Part shown: positions 7,016-14,582 of the stretch, one piece after another | How positions within the stretch are numbered: position 1 is the stretch's first letter | Layout: the number at the start of each line of letters is the position of its first letter | DNA from: a virus | Length of the DNA stretch: 22,675 nt | Reading direction: 5' to 3' (one strand) | IMG/VR virus record: IMGVR_UViG_3300034374_001491 | Location: 1 to 22,675 of that record | Translations under genes and position numbers: made by a program | The notes under the pieces: generated by a model | Seen by the model: only the letters and a program-made list of their open reading frames with translations | What the model was told of the DNA's origin: nothing | The model's database searches: none

Positions 7016-7618
7016 CTATCTTTTCTTTTTTTTATATATATTAAATTTAGGTGTTTCTGTGTATGTTTTATAAGTTCTACCTTGCATAGCACTTACTTCT
7101 CTTACATCTAATCCCATTGTTTTTAATGAATCATTATCAAATGTAGATTTTTTAACTTTAGATGATTTCATAAGCATTGGATCTGACTTACTTCTACCAG
7201 TAAGTTTTTCCATACTTTTTCTAAATACGTCTGCAGATTTTACATTAGCAGCTGTATATGCTTTCATAGCACCTTTAGATTTAGCTTTGAATACTGCAAT
7301 TTTAGGTACTTTTTTAGTTTGTCTAATAGTTTTAATACCAGTAGCTGTTCTAGCTCTAGATCTTTTAAGACCTTTTTGTAATGAACTAAAGAATTTTTTA
7401 TTAGCTGTTTTAATAGCAAGACTTTCTGCAGCCATATCACCTAAAGCTCTAGATGACATTCCCATATATTCAGGTACATCTCCAAGTATAGCTCTTTGTG
7501 ATGCTTTAACTTTTTCAGCATCTAATACTTTTACAAAGCTACCAGGTGATTTTTGTGCAGGTAATTTTTTAATACCTTTAAACTTAGGACTTTTTCTAAT
7601 AATAAATTTTTTAATCAT
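7016..7618 (-). CDS. Strongly basic structural protein (200 aa)
   Basis: By my count the 200-residue protein has 39 Lys and 12 Arg, about a quarter of all residues, against roughly 14 acidic ones, so it is extremely basic. Basic patches occur at both ends (IKKFIIRKSPKFKGIKK; NIYKKKKR) and in the middle (LQKGLKRSRARTATGIK). No family is recognised. Its place between the internal-virion genes suggests a packaged DNA-binding or ejected protein. A stop-overlapping AGGAA ribosome site precedes its ATG, and its own TAG abuts the next ATG. Confidence 0.7.
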   Translation of the reverse strand: MIKKFIIRKSPKFKGIKKLPAQKSPGSFVKVLDAEKVKASQRAILGDVPEYMGMSSRALGDMAAESLAIKTANKKFFSSLQKGLKRSRARTATGIKTIRQTKKVPKIAVFKAKSKGAMKAYTAANVKSADVFRKSMEKLTGRSKSDPMLMKSSKVKKSTFDNDSLKTMGLDVREVSAMQGRTYKTYTETPKFNIYKKKKR

Positions 7619-7626
7619 TGTATTTC

Positions 7627-8748
7627 CTATTCAAAATATTCAGGGAATCTAGCTCTAAGTATTTTTTCAGCTCTTTGCTTAGATACCTTTTGTAATTGTG
7701 GGTTAGATGCTAATAGCATATTAAATATTTGTGAGTCATCATTAGATAATACATTACCATCTGAAGTAGGTATAATTATTTCAGGGCCAACTTCACCTAC
7801 AACATAAGGTTTACCAGCTTGTACTGGGCCACCATGTTCTCTTGTAGGAACATTAACATCTGATTCTAATGTAGCAGAAGTAACAAATGGTATTCCACCT
7901 TTTTTCTTAAATTTGTTTTCTTTAATTAATCTTTCTATAATTTGTAATTTACGTCTAGTATCAAATACAAGTGGTTTATCTGTTTTATTTGCACTTTGAA
8001 GTCTTTGCATTTCTTTTTGTAATTCAATTGCAATATCTTCAGCTGCTATATCAAACATAGCACTTACATTTTTACCTTTAACTTTACCTACAATTCTTTC
8101 TATTACATTAGGTTTTTCTATATTCATTGTTTCTAACAATGATTTAACTTCAGCAATATCTGTAGATGTAGCTTGTATAGGAGCTTGTTTTCTGTCAGCT
8201 ATAATTTTTTTATAGTTTTGTGATATAGCTCCTGCTTTCAATACATTATCTAATGCACCTTGACCTAAACTTTTACCTTCAGCTCCTGCTTGCATAAATG
8301 CTAAACCAATAGTAAATGCAGGATTAGCCATTAATCCTTCAAAGCCACCTTTATCTTTCCAAGTAGCCATAGCTTTATCCATATCTACACCTGCCATATT
8401 AGACAATCTTTGTAAAAATCCCATGTCAGCTTGTTGTGTACCTTGTCCACCAGTTACTATTGGATCTGATGGTTCTTTCATAGGCATAGGTGCTTTATTA
8501 GTTTTATCTTTATTTAATACATTTTGAGGAACTATAGATGTAGGAAACATTTGTCCACCTGGTTGTGTTAATGGTGATCCACCTTTTCTTTCTCTTAGCA
8601 AAGGAGAAATACTAGGTTTACCTCCAGCAGTTTCTAATGAACCACTTCCTTGTGTTTCAGTATAATCTTGAAAACCATCCATTCCTTGTGATTGTTTTCT
8701 CCAATCATCAAATATACTTCCAAGATATGTATTGTCTAATAATCCCAT
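7627..8748 (-). CDS. Internal virion protein with tape-measure-like C-terminal motif
   Basis: The 373-residue protein has a low-complexity N-terminal 105 residues rich in G, S, P and Q, a helical hydrophobic block near 135-180 (GLMANPAFTIGLAFMQAGAE), a charged helical middle, and at 304-334 the motif EHGGPVQAGKPYVVGEVGPE followed by IIIPTSDGNVL. This G-G-x-V-x-A-G-x-P-Y-x-V-G-E-x-G-P-E pattern is typical of the C-terminal part of tape-measure proteins in long-tailed phages. In this short-tail context I infer an ejected internal protein, comparable in position to T7 gp15. It begins in a TAATG overlap with the preceding gene. Confidence 0.7.
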   Translation of the reverse strand: MGLLDNTYLGSIFDDWRKQSQGMDGFQDYTETQGSGSLETAGGKPSISPLLRERKGGSPLTQPGGQMFPTSIVPQNVLNKDKTNKAPMPMKEPSDPIVTGGQGTQQADMGFLQRLSNMAGVDMDKAMATWKDKGGFEGLMANPAFTIGLAFMQAGAEGKSLGQGALDNVLKAGAISQNYKKIIADRKQAPIQATSTDIAEVKSLLETMNIEKPNVIERIVGKVKGKNVSAMFDIAAEDIAIELQKEMQRLQSANKTDKPLVFDTRRKLQIIERLIKENKFKKKGGIPFVTSATLESDVNVPTREHGGPVQAGKPYVVGEVGPEIIIPTSDGNVLSNDDSQIFNMLLASNPQLQKVSKQRAEKILRARFPEYFE

Positions 8749-9701
8749 TATAATATTCCTTTATCTAAATTGTTTTTCTTTAACCATCCATAAAATGGAC
8801 TCTCACTTATAGCTAAATAACGCATAGGACTTGGAGATCCAAGTATACCTTGCATTTTAGCTTTAGCAGAATCATATTGATCTTGAAAAAACAATTCGTT
8901 TTTATTTTTATTTATTTTAGCAAAAAAATCTGCAGCAGGTGAGCTATCTGGTTTATCTAATCCAGAGACAATATAAGGTGCATCAGGTGCTACATTGCTC
9001 ATAAGTTGTCTCTCAGTTTGTTGTTGAGTTCTTTTACCACTACCTAACAAACCACCAGAGTCTGTACCTGGCCCTGCATATTTATAAGTACCATAATCAC
9101 TTGTTAAATACTCATTTACATTTCTACCTGCAGCAGTTAAAAATGCAAGAGTTGGTGAAAATTTTAATGCAGGATTTTGTGTAATAACATTATTGTAATG
9201 TTCATTAAATGAAAGATTTACAGTTCCTTTTCCTGCTCTACCATATGGTTCATATTTAACATTTTTGGTACCATAGTATTCATTAAGATTTTTGTTAAAT
9301 AAATCATATTGTTCTTTAGACATTTTAATGTCTGTTTGATCATTTTTAGCTAATTCTTTATTAATAGTTGCTATATCTTTTTGTGTTTGTCTGTAATGAT
9401 CTTTATCAGGTACATCATATTCGTCATCTGAACTTACTTGTATTGGTTTTTTTTTAGGAACTATTACTTTTGGTTTAGCTCCTGAATCTCTACCTCCACC
9501 AGGCGAAGTTACATATGTTTTTGTAGCTTTTGGTTTAGATACATATTTAGTAGGTGAACTAGAAGTACCACCTCCCATAGCTATATCTCTAGCTGTTGGT
9601 TGTGTTCTACTAGCTTTTGTGGAGTACATTCCTTTATCTCCTCCACCTGGAGGCCCTCCTCCACCACCTGAATCTGAAGATGATCCTCCTCCTCCTGACA
9701 T
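8748..9701 (-). CDS. Gly-rich virion protein, probable internal/ejection protein (317 aa)
   Basis: The 317-residue product opens with an extreme Gly/Ser/Pro stretch (SGGGGSSSDSGGGGGPPGGG) and a basic, disordered region to about residue 90. A more structured part follows, with the pattern NPALKFSPTLAFLTAAGRN and a Tyr-rich stretch, and it ends with SPSPMRYLAIS and FYGWLKKNNLDKGIL. No enzyme motif is present. It lies in the internal-protein block. The start has a strong ribosome site, AGGAG, embedded in the stop of the 31-codon gene just upstream, which supports ATG 9701. Confidence 0.7.
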   Translation of the reverse strand: MSGGGGSSSDSGGGGGPPGGGDKGMYSTKASRTQPTARDIAMGGGTSSSPTKYVSKPKATKTYVTSPGGGRDSGAKPKVIVPKKKPIQVSSDDEYDVPDKDHYRQTQKDIATINKELAKNDQTDIKMSKEQYDLFNKNLNEYYGTKNVKYEPYGRAGKGTVNLSFNEHYNNVITQNPALKFSPTLAFLTAAGRNVNEYLTSDYGTYKYAGPGTDSGGLLGSGKRTQQQTERQLMSNVAPDAPYIVSGLDKPDSSPAADFFAKINKNKNELFFQDQYDSAKAKMQGILGSPSPMRYLAISESPFYGWLKKNNLDKGIL

Positions 9702-9709
9702 TTAAACTC

Positions 9710-9805
9710 CTATAATATAGCTAAAACAATAATGATAACAGCTACTACTGTACAAGTTGTTTTATGTTCTTTAATAATATGTGGTATATGTTCTTTTAAT
9801 TTCAT
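9710..9805 (-). CDS. Tiny single-pass membrane protein (31 aa)
   Basis: From ATG 9805 the - strand reads 31 codons to a TAG at 9710-9712. The product begins MKLKEHIPHIIKEHKTT, a basic amphipathic stretch with three His, and continues CTVVAVIIIVLAIL, a membrane helix ending at the C-terminus. The ATG overlaps the stop of the preceding gene as TAATG, and its own TAG lies in TATAGGAG, the ribosome site of the following gene. These two junctions make it likely to be real. The function is unknown; a membrane-active peptide delivered with or made beside the ejection proteins, or a small lysis factor, are possibilities. Confidence 0.65.
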   Translation of the reverse strand: MKLKEHIPHIIKEHKTTCTVVAVIIIVLAIL

Positions 9806-10527
9806 TATAATAGTCCTCCTAATAATCCAAATCCAGCTCCTATTGCTGCTCCATAAGGCCCTGCAGCTCCTAACATTGGTGCTAAACTTGCACCTGTCAA
9901 AGCTCCACCTGCAGCCATTGTTATAGGATTGGCTTTGGGTGCTGTCATTGTTTGTTGTTGTGTTGGCAAACCAAATGCAATTGGTGCAGCAAGATTATAA
10001 TATTGCTGTAATGATTGCATAGGTGCCATTTGTTGTTCTCTTTGTATATCTTCTAAAGCTCCACCAACTGCTGTTAAGCTAGGTACTTGTTGAGCTGTAG
10101 ATAATTGTCTTGCTCTTTCTCTTTCTAACTGTCCAAATGCAAATGGTAATGCTTTGTCTGCAACTTGACCAACTACTTGGCTTTGCATTAATGGTGATCC
10201 TGGTGTTCTACCAGCTCCTGAAAATTGTCCAGCAACATTAGAATATATATCAGTAGCAGCTTGACTAATCAAAGGAGATAAGAAAGGGTTAGTATACTGT
10301 CCTTGTATAGTTCCTAATATTTGTTGGTTAGCAGCTTGAGCCATTTGCTCTTGTGCAGCTAAGCCTTGTGTAGTTTGTGTACTAGGTGGTACATATCCTG
10401 CAGCACCTGGCCCTTGACCATAAATGGTTCCTGCTTCAGATAATATTTGTTGTATTGCAGGTTCTGCTGGTGCATATGGTTGTGCAGTACTTATTGAAGT
10501 TCCAGAACCTCCTCCTCCAGATGACAT
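9805..10527 (-). CDS. Ala/Gln/Gly-rich internal virion (DNA transfer-type) protein
   Basis: The 240-residue protein starts SSGGGGSGTS, then PYAPAEPAIQQILSEAGTIY, a Pro/Gly segment (QGPGAAGYVPPSTQT), NPFLSPLISQAATDIYSNVA, then a GQFSGAGRTPGSPLM segment and an ER-rich helix. It ends with a hydrophobic Ala/Gly tail (MLGAAGPYGAAIGAGFGLLGGLL) that looks membrane-active. This order (aromatic start, NP block, aGR.gS block, Gly/Ala tail) is familiar from internal or ejection proteins of marine and SU10-like podoviruses. The position corresponds to T7 gp14, the internal protein that goes to the outer membrane. An AGGAG site precedes its ATG. Confidence 0.72.
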   Translation of the reverse strand: MSSGGGGSGTSISTAQPYAPAEPAIQQILSEAGTIYGQGPGAAGYVPPSTQTTQGLAAQEQMAQAANQQILGTIQGQYTNPFLSPLISQAATDIYSNVAGQFSGAGRTPGSPLMQSQVVGQVADKALPFAFGQLERERARQLSTAQQVPSLTAVGGALEDIQREQQMAPMQSLQQYYNLAAPIAFGLPTQQQTMTAPKANPITMAAGGALTGASLAPMLGAAGPYGAAIGAGFGLLGGLL

Positions 10528-10530
10528 ATG

Positions 10531-10965
10531 TTATTTCTCCTTTTTATGTTTTTCTAATAATACATGGCTTTCTTTGTAACCATATGGTTTTAGCACACGC
10601 TTCCAACCAGGTCTAGCAACAAGCTCTAATAAATCACATTTATTATTCCATGCAAATTCTTCTATTTGTTTTATTAAATGCTGCCATTTATCACGATGTT
10701 TACCTGTCATAATTTTAATATTAAGACATCGTTGTAATGGTCTTTGTATAACTTCAGTAACAACTACACCATACATTCTATCTTGAATATCTAGTTCGCT
10801 ATCCCAAAGAAACCAAAGTTGCATTTTATCATCTTTAATCCATTGTTTAAAATGAGTTTCAGATGCATATCCATTTGATCTTGCTAAAGCATTAGCTATT
10901 AAACCTTTGCAATGTAACCAAACAGAATCAATATTTTCTTTTGGTATTTTAACCAATTCAATCAT
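10531..10965 (-). CDS. GNAT-fold protein, T7 gp13-like internal virion protein
   Basis: The 144-residue protein shows a GNAT-like strand order: MQLWFLWDSE (48-57), YGVVVTEVI (65-73), a helix around 90-108, and a closing ARPGWKRVLKPYGYKESHVL (117-136), the usual acetyltransferase C-terminal turn. The canonical acetyl-CoA loop (Q/R-x-x-G-x-G/A) is not evident, so catalysis is doubtful. T7-group phages carry a GNAT-fold gp13 needed for virion internal-protein assembly, at the same relative place, just before the gp14-like gene, so that role is preferred. The start overlaps the upstream stop as ATGA. Confidence 0.72.
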   Translation of the reverse strand: MIELVKIPKENIDSVWLHCKGLIANALARSNGYASETHFKQWIKDDKMQLWFLWDSELDIQDRMYGVVVTEVIQRPLQRCLNIKIMTGKHRDKWQHLIKQIEEFAWNNKCDLLELVARPGWKRVLKPYGYKESHVLLEKHKKEK

Positions 10966-11300
10966 GCAGACTTTTCGTCAAATATTTCTAAATAACTTAC
11001 AATACCTGCTACAGCATTTGCAGTTGCAGCTTCTAATCTTAATATATCACCAGATTCTAATACTAATGTTCCTTCAATAAAATTAATAGAATCTTTAGCA
11101 TTTAATGTATGGTGAGCTATTTCATATTCTGTCGTAGCACTACTATCATAAACATATCCAATAGTATCAACATTAGAAGTCGTAGTATTAGTTGATTGAA
11201 TAGTTTTTACTATAGTAGTTCTATTAGCAGGTACTGTATAGACATCTGTTTTAGAAGTTGTCGTTAAATCAAAACCTGCGTTTTTATATATATTAGCCAT
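10962..11300 (-). CDS. Small beta-rich virion protein (112 aa)
   Basis: The 112-residue protein is predicted to be mostly beta: VYTVPANRTTIVKTIQSTNT, a polar loop, then TLVLESGDILRLEAATANAV, typical of small jelly-roll-like decoration or fibre-tip proteins in marine phages. It resembles in style the 108-residue protein at 15739-16065 (both have an exposed loop followed by a SGD.L strand), possibly a distant paralogue. Its first eight bases overlap the preceding gene. It is the last gene of the fibre block before the internal proteins. Exact function unknown. Confidence 0.65.
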   Translation of the reverse strand: MANIYKNAGFDLTTTSKTDVYTVPANRTTIVKTIQSTNTTTSNVDTIGYVYDSSATTEYEIAHHTLNAKDSINFIEGTLVLESGDILRLEAATANAVAGIVSYLEIFDEKSA

Positions 11301-11643
11301 TTTTAGGATGTTTTATTTTAACAGATTTAATAGCCTGATAAAAGTTAAAATACTTAGTTTTTAATTCTTCATCTTGATCTATAGAATGCCATAACATATC
11401 TAGTTGATCTCCAATTTCAGGATAACTATTTCTTCTTTGTTTTATATAATCAGGTTGTTCAGGCTCATTATCTCTTTGATATTGTTTAGCGTCATACTCT
11501 GCTTGTAGTTCTGTCATCTTAGCTTCTATGTCAGCTACTGGTATAGGTGTTGTTCCATTTAACCAAGTTATTTGATTAATGTCATCTGCATTAATTGTAA
11601 AGTTTGCATTTGGATTTATTTTTAATATTGCTTTATCAATCAT
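11293..11643 (-). CDS. XkdW-like small tail-associated protein
   Basis: The 116-residue protein has a beta N-terminal part (AILKINPNANFTINADDINQ, ITWLNGTTPI), then an acidic helix with a conserved look (EAKMTELQAEYDAKQYQR), then RRNSYPEIGDQLDMLWHSID and KTKYFNFYQAIKSVKIKHP. The YPxIGDQLDMLWH block is frequent in small phage proteins located beside tail fibres and sometimes labelled XkdW-like or fibre-associated. It may help assemble or cap a fibre. An AAGGA site precedes the ATG, and its stop lies inside the next gene (overlap 11293-11300). Confidence 0.72.
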   Translation of the reverse strand: MIDKAILKINPNANFTINADDINQITWLNGTTPIPVADIEAKMTELQAEYDAKQYQRDNEPEQPDYIKQRRNSYPEIGDQLDMLWHSIDQDEELKTKYFNFYQAIKSVKIKHPKNG

Positions 11644-11647
11644 AATT

Positions 11648-12157
11648 TTATCCTTGAATTTCGTATGCTGTTATTGTTGATATTGTTCTTACATAACTTG
11701 CTAAATCACTATCTGTCGATGACCTATTTATAAAGTGTGTGTTTGTACTTTCAGTTTGATAACCTTGAATTTTATATGTTAAGGATGATGTAGATGAAGG
11801 CGTATCAAGAAAATTAATACTGGTTGGCTCAATAGGTCTGCCAGATGTACCACCATATAAAGGATTAGTTGTTAATCTTGCTCTGTTTCCTGCTTCATCA
11901 CCAATTCCTATTGCTGTACTATCTCTCATTAATCTAAAACCTAATCTTGAAGAAGATGGAGAGCCATTTCCCATTATGGTAGCTAATATTAAAATTTTAT
12001 TTGATGTAGAAGATGGAGTAATAGAAAGACTTAATCCTGTAATATCAAAAAAAGTTTGCAATCCAGCATTGGCTGCATAAGTATCGCTTTTAGTTGCACT
12101 GACAACTTGCAAAACTTTTCCTTTACCAGAGTTTGCTCCTAATGTAATTAATGCCAT
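11648..12157 (-). CDS. Small fibre-like/adhesin protein (169 aa)
   Basis: The 169-residue product begins ALITLGANSGKGKVLQVVSA and continues with strands such as FFDITGLSLSITPSSTSNKI, ILILATIMGN, a segment GFRLMRDSTAIGIGDEAGNR, and a Ser/Thr-rich C-terminal half ending TISTITAYEIQG. This is a beta-sandwich pattern known from short fibre or receptor-binding proteins of marine phages; there is no S74 domain. It sits between an S74 fibre and the XkdW-like gene. Host-contact function is inferred from position. Confidence 0.68.
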   Translation of the reverse strand: MALITLGANSGKGKVLQVVSATKSDTYAANAGLQTFFDITGLSLSITPSSTSNKILILATIMGNGSPSSSRLGFRLMRDSTAIGIGDEAGNRARLTTNPLYGGTSGRPIEPTSINFLDTPSSTSSLTYKIQGYQTESTNTHFINRSSTDSDLASYVRTISTITAYEIQG

Positions 12158-12172
12158 ATTGTTATACTCCTA

Positions 12173-13288
12173 TTATTCACTTTCTAATGCTGTTATTCTT
12201 GCTTCTAATTCTTGAATTGTTTTGACCAATAAAGGTACTAATTTAGATTGGTCGATACCTTGATATTCTGGATTACCATTTTCATCTACTGCATCTTTTT
12301 CTCCAGAGATTGCTTCTGGTACTATGCTTGAAACTTCATGTGCAATAAAACCATCTACTGTTGTATTTGCGTCTGCAATAAAATTAAATCTTGCAGGTTT
12401 TAATTGTTTTAATCTTGTTGTTGCATCAAAGTCATAATTTACATTTTCTTTTAATCTATAATCTGAACTAGTATTATAAGCAGTTGTAGTTCCACTTGTT
12501 TGAATATTACCAACTTCACCATTTGGATTATAAAATACTATTTGTCTTGCTCCTCCAGTGAGATTTCTTTGAGTAGCAAGAACTGTTCCAGACGAAGCAC
12601 CCATATAAAGATTTAGTTTTGCATTAGAATGAATAACTGATTCAGTTCCCATCATAGCTTGACCAACACTATTAATACGCATACGTTCTGCACCACCTGT
12701 ATAAATTCTAAGATTAGAACTACTATCTTCTCCTATTAATACAGCACTAGAAGCTGATGAATGTTCTATTTTGAATTGTGTAGTGGCATCTGAACCAACA
12801 ATATGAAGTTTAGAACTTGGAGAAGTTTCTCCAATACCAACTCTTTCTGAACTATCTATTGTAATAGCTGTTGCATCTGCATTGTCATCAATACCAGTAG
12901 AACTAAATGTTGTTAGAGGATAACTAAGTTTAGCACTTGTAACATTAGCATCAGTAATCTTAGCAGTAGTAACTGCACTATCTCCAAGTTTAGCAGTAGT
13001 TACAGAGCCATCACTAGGTACTGTCATAACTCCTGTTCCATAATGTAAAAAGAAATTACAAGTTGAAGTGCTTGGTACTGCAACGCCAAAGTCTATTGTA
13101 GAACTTGAAACTGTAAAATTAGTAGCTTGAACCACACCATCAATACTAATCAAGCATGATTGAGCAGAGTTTGGTGTAAATGCTACTGAACCTTTTGTAA
13201 TAGAATAAGAACTAGAACCATCAAAGGTAATATTATCTAGTACCTCTATGTTTGATATTTTATCTAATCCTCTGCCAAGATAAGCCAT
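12173..13288 (-). CDS. Tail fibre with C-terminal S74 chaperone domain (371 aa)
   Basis: The N-terminal ~90 residues are a beta adhesin-type domain (CLISIDGVVQATNFTVSSST). Three copies of a decapeptide repeat follow at about 93-120 (DGSVTTAKLG, DSAVTTAKIT, DANVTSAKLS), then RVGIGETSPSSKLHIV and a beta-helix-like shaft. The C-terminal part from S275 (NTSSDYRLKENVNYDFD, then DGFIAHEVSSIVPEAISG) is a peptidase S74/intramolecular chaperone domain that folds the trimer and normally cuts itself off just before the conserved Ser. A Leu/Glu coiled coil (LEARITALES) ends it. The ATG overlaps the preceding stop as TAATG. One of two S74 fibres in this block. Confidence 0.88.
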   Translation of the reverse strand: MAYLGRGLDKISNIEVLDNITFDGSSSYSITKGSVAFTPNSAQSCLISIDGVVQATNFTVSSSTIDFGVAVPSTSTCNFFLHYGTGVMTVPSDGSVTTAKLGDSAVTTAKITDANVTSAKLSYPLTTFSSTGIDDNADATAITIDSSERVGIGETSPSSKLHIVGSDATTQFKIEHSSASSAVLIGEDSSSNLRIYTGGAERMRINSVGQAMMGTESVIHSNAKLNLYMGASSGTVLATQRNLTGGARQIVFYNPNGEVGNIQTSGTTTAYNTSSDYRLKENVNYDFDATTRLKQLKPARFNFIADANTTVDGFIAHEVSSIVPEAISGEKDAVDENGNPEYQGIDQSKLVPLLVKTIQELEARITALESE

Positions 13289-13476
13289 TACTCTGTACCT
13301 CCATTATCTATTATTTCGTTACCTTCTATTGCAGACCATTCTTGTATTGCTTGGTAATCTGAGTTTGCTTCGTCTAGTGGTACATGAAAAGTAATTCCAT
13401 TTTCTACTACATTATAAGAATTAAACTCACCATCTGAATTGTAATATTTTGTAACTGACGTAAAATTTCTATCCAT
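13288..13476 (-). CDS. Small fibre-associated protein (62 aa)
   Basis: The protein, from ATG 13476, is MDRNFTSVTKYYNSDGEFNS, then a strand segment ITFHVPLDEANSDYQAIQEW and an acidic end (EGNEIIDNGGTE). The VPLD.AN.DYQAIQ.W block is frequent in very short genes next to phage fibres, where it may help fibre assembly. A longer open frame reaching back to 13530 exists, but ATG 13476 is preceded by GGAG with eight bases of spacing and lies two bases after the upstream stop, so the longer version is rejected. TAATG links it to the next fibre. Confidence 0.75.
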   Translation of the reverse strand: MDRNFTSVTKYYNSDGEFNSYNVVENGITFHVPLDEANSDYQAIQEWSAIEGNEIIDNGGTE

Positions 13477-13478
13477 AA

Positions 13479-14582
13479 TTATAACTCCGCATTTGCTGTG
13501 TAATGTCCGTAAAATTGTGCAACTACCCAATTTGCACCTATTGCAGACTCAATTCTAAAAGATTTTTCTCCTTGACCAGAAATACCTGTACTTACACCGC
13601 CACTTGCACCATTCCTATCATAATTCCATTGTCCAGAAGTGTTAGCGTTACTATGGTCATAAGAAGTTACAGTTGGTATTGCTCTCATTCTAGTTTCTAA
13701 ATTAATTGTACTTCCAATATACTGACCAGCTTGAGTGCTACCTCTTTGTATTTGTATTCCTGTTCCTGTTGCTGTTCCAGGTGTTGTAGCTAATTCATAA
13801 CTTTTTTGAAAATATCTTGCACATCTTTGATAGTTTACATCAACAGGCAAGAACTCAAAATCAGATGCAGTTGTTCCAGCTTCTAATTGTACGCCTGTAA
13901 TGTACCATTCGTTTGATGTGCTATCTGCAAGGTTGACTTGACCTACTGCTCTGTTTGAAGATGTTAATGAACCCCAGTCTGTTTGTAAAGTACCAGAAGT
14001 ATAATCAGTTCCACCTGCTAACCAAAAAGTTAAAAGTAAAGAAGTATTATTATCATTATCTAAAGCACCAGTAGTATCAGCAGGAATATTTATAATTTTC
14101 TTTTCCCAAGTATTAGCTGAATTAATTGTATAAGATTTTGAAATTGACCTTGAATTATCGTTATCAAATATTTCACAAATGTAAGTTCCTGTTTTGTTAG
14201 ATTTTACCCAAAATGAAACTGCCATACTTTCTGCATTTGCAGTTCCTTTTTTTAAATACTGTAAGTTTTGACCTTCTATATATTGGCTAACTTTAAGATA
14301 ATCTCCAGTAGATAAAGATGCGTCAGCAGTAGTACAATCCATTTTTAATGATTTAGCAAAACCTTGACCAGTTGGTACATCAGTTGATTGTGATTGTGTC
14401 CAAGTTCCTGCATTAGACCTATTAAATATCCATCTATCGCAAGTGTCATAAGAATTAGCTACACCTGAAAGACTTGAAGCTGAAGTTCCTCTTTGTGCTA
14501 TGCTCATGTCACCATTGATGATGATGTTTCTGAACTTAACATTGTCTTGAAATCCAGCACTTGGTATTTTTGATATTGCCAT
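13479..14582 (-). CDS. Tail fibre/adhesin with jelly-roll, carbohydrate-binding-type domain
   Basis: The 367-residue protein has near its start NGDMSIAQRGTS (23-34) and YDTCDRWIF, and then alternating strands up to NEWYITGVQLEAGTTASDFE (about 224-243), followed by VDVNYQRCARYFQKSY (247-262). This NGD.xI.QRGT ... DRW ... VQLE.G..AS.FE ... RC.RYF order is a frequent carbohydrate-binding-like module of phage fibres and tail spikes, here without S74. The C-terminal about 100 residues are Gly/Ser/Thr-rich and probably form the variable tip (SGISGQGEKSFRIES, NWVVAQFYGHYTAN). The ATG overlaps the preceding stop as TAATG. Glycan binding at the host surface is inferred. Confidence 0.8.
   Translation of the reverse strand: MAISKIPSAGFQDNVKFRNIIINGDMSIAQRGTSASSLSGVANSYDTCDRWIFNRSNAGTWTQSQSTDVPTGQGFAKSLKMDCTTADASLSTGDYLKVSQYIEGQNLQYLKKGTANAESMAVSFWVKSNKTGTYICEIFDNDNSRSISKSYTINSANTWEKKIINIPADTTGALDNDNNTSLLLTFWLAGGTDYTSGTLQTDWGSLTSSNRAVGQVNLADSTSNEWYITGVQLEAGTTASDFEFLPVDVNYQRCARYFQKSYELATTPGTATGTGIQIQRGSTQAGQYIGSTINLETRMRAIPTVTSYDHSNANTSGQWNYDRNGASGGVSTGISGQGEKSFRIESAIGANWVVAQFYGHYTANAEL

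Noticed and set aside
7287-7652. + strand open frame with a hydrophobic product
   Set aside because: Hydrophobic translation arises from the reverse complement of a Lys-rich gene; no ribosome site or coupled gene.
10386-10616. + strand open frame across the junction of two internal-virion genes
   Set aside because: It runs antisense to two well-supported coupled genes and has Leu/Val-rich nonsense-like composition.
13477-13530. Longer N-terminus for the 62-residue fibre-associated gene
   Set aside because: The added residues lie within the previous fibre gene, and ATG 13476 has GGAG at ideal spacing.
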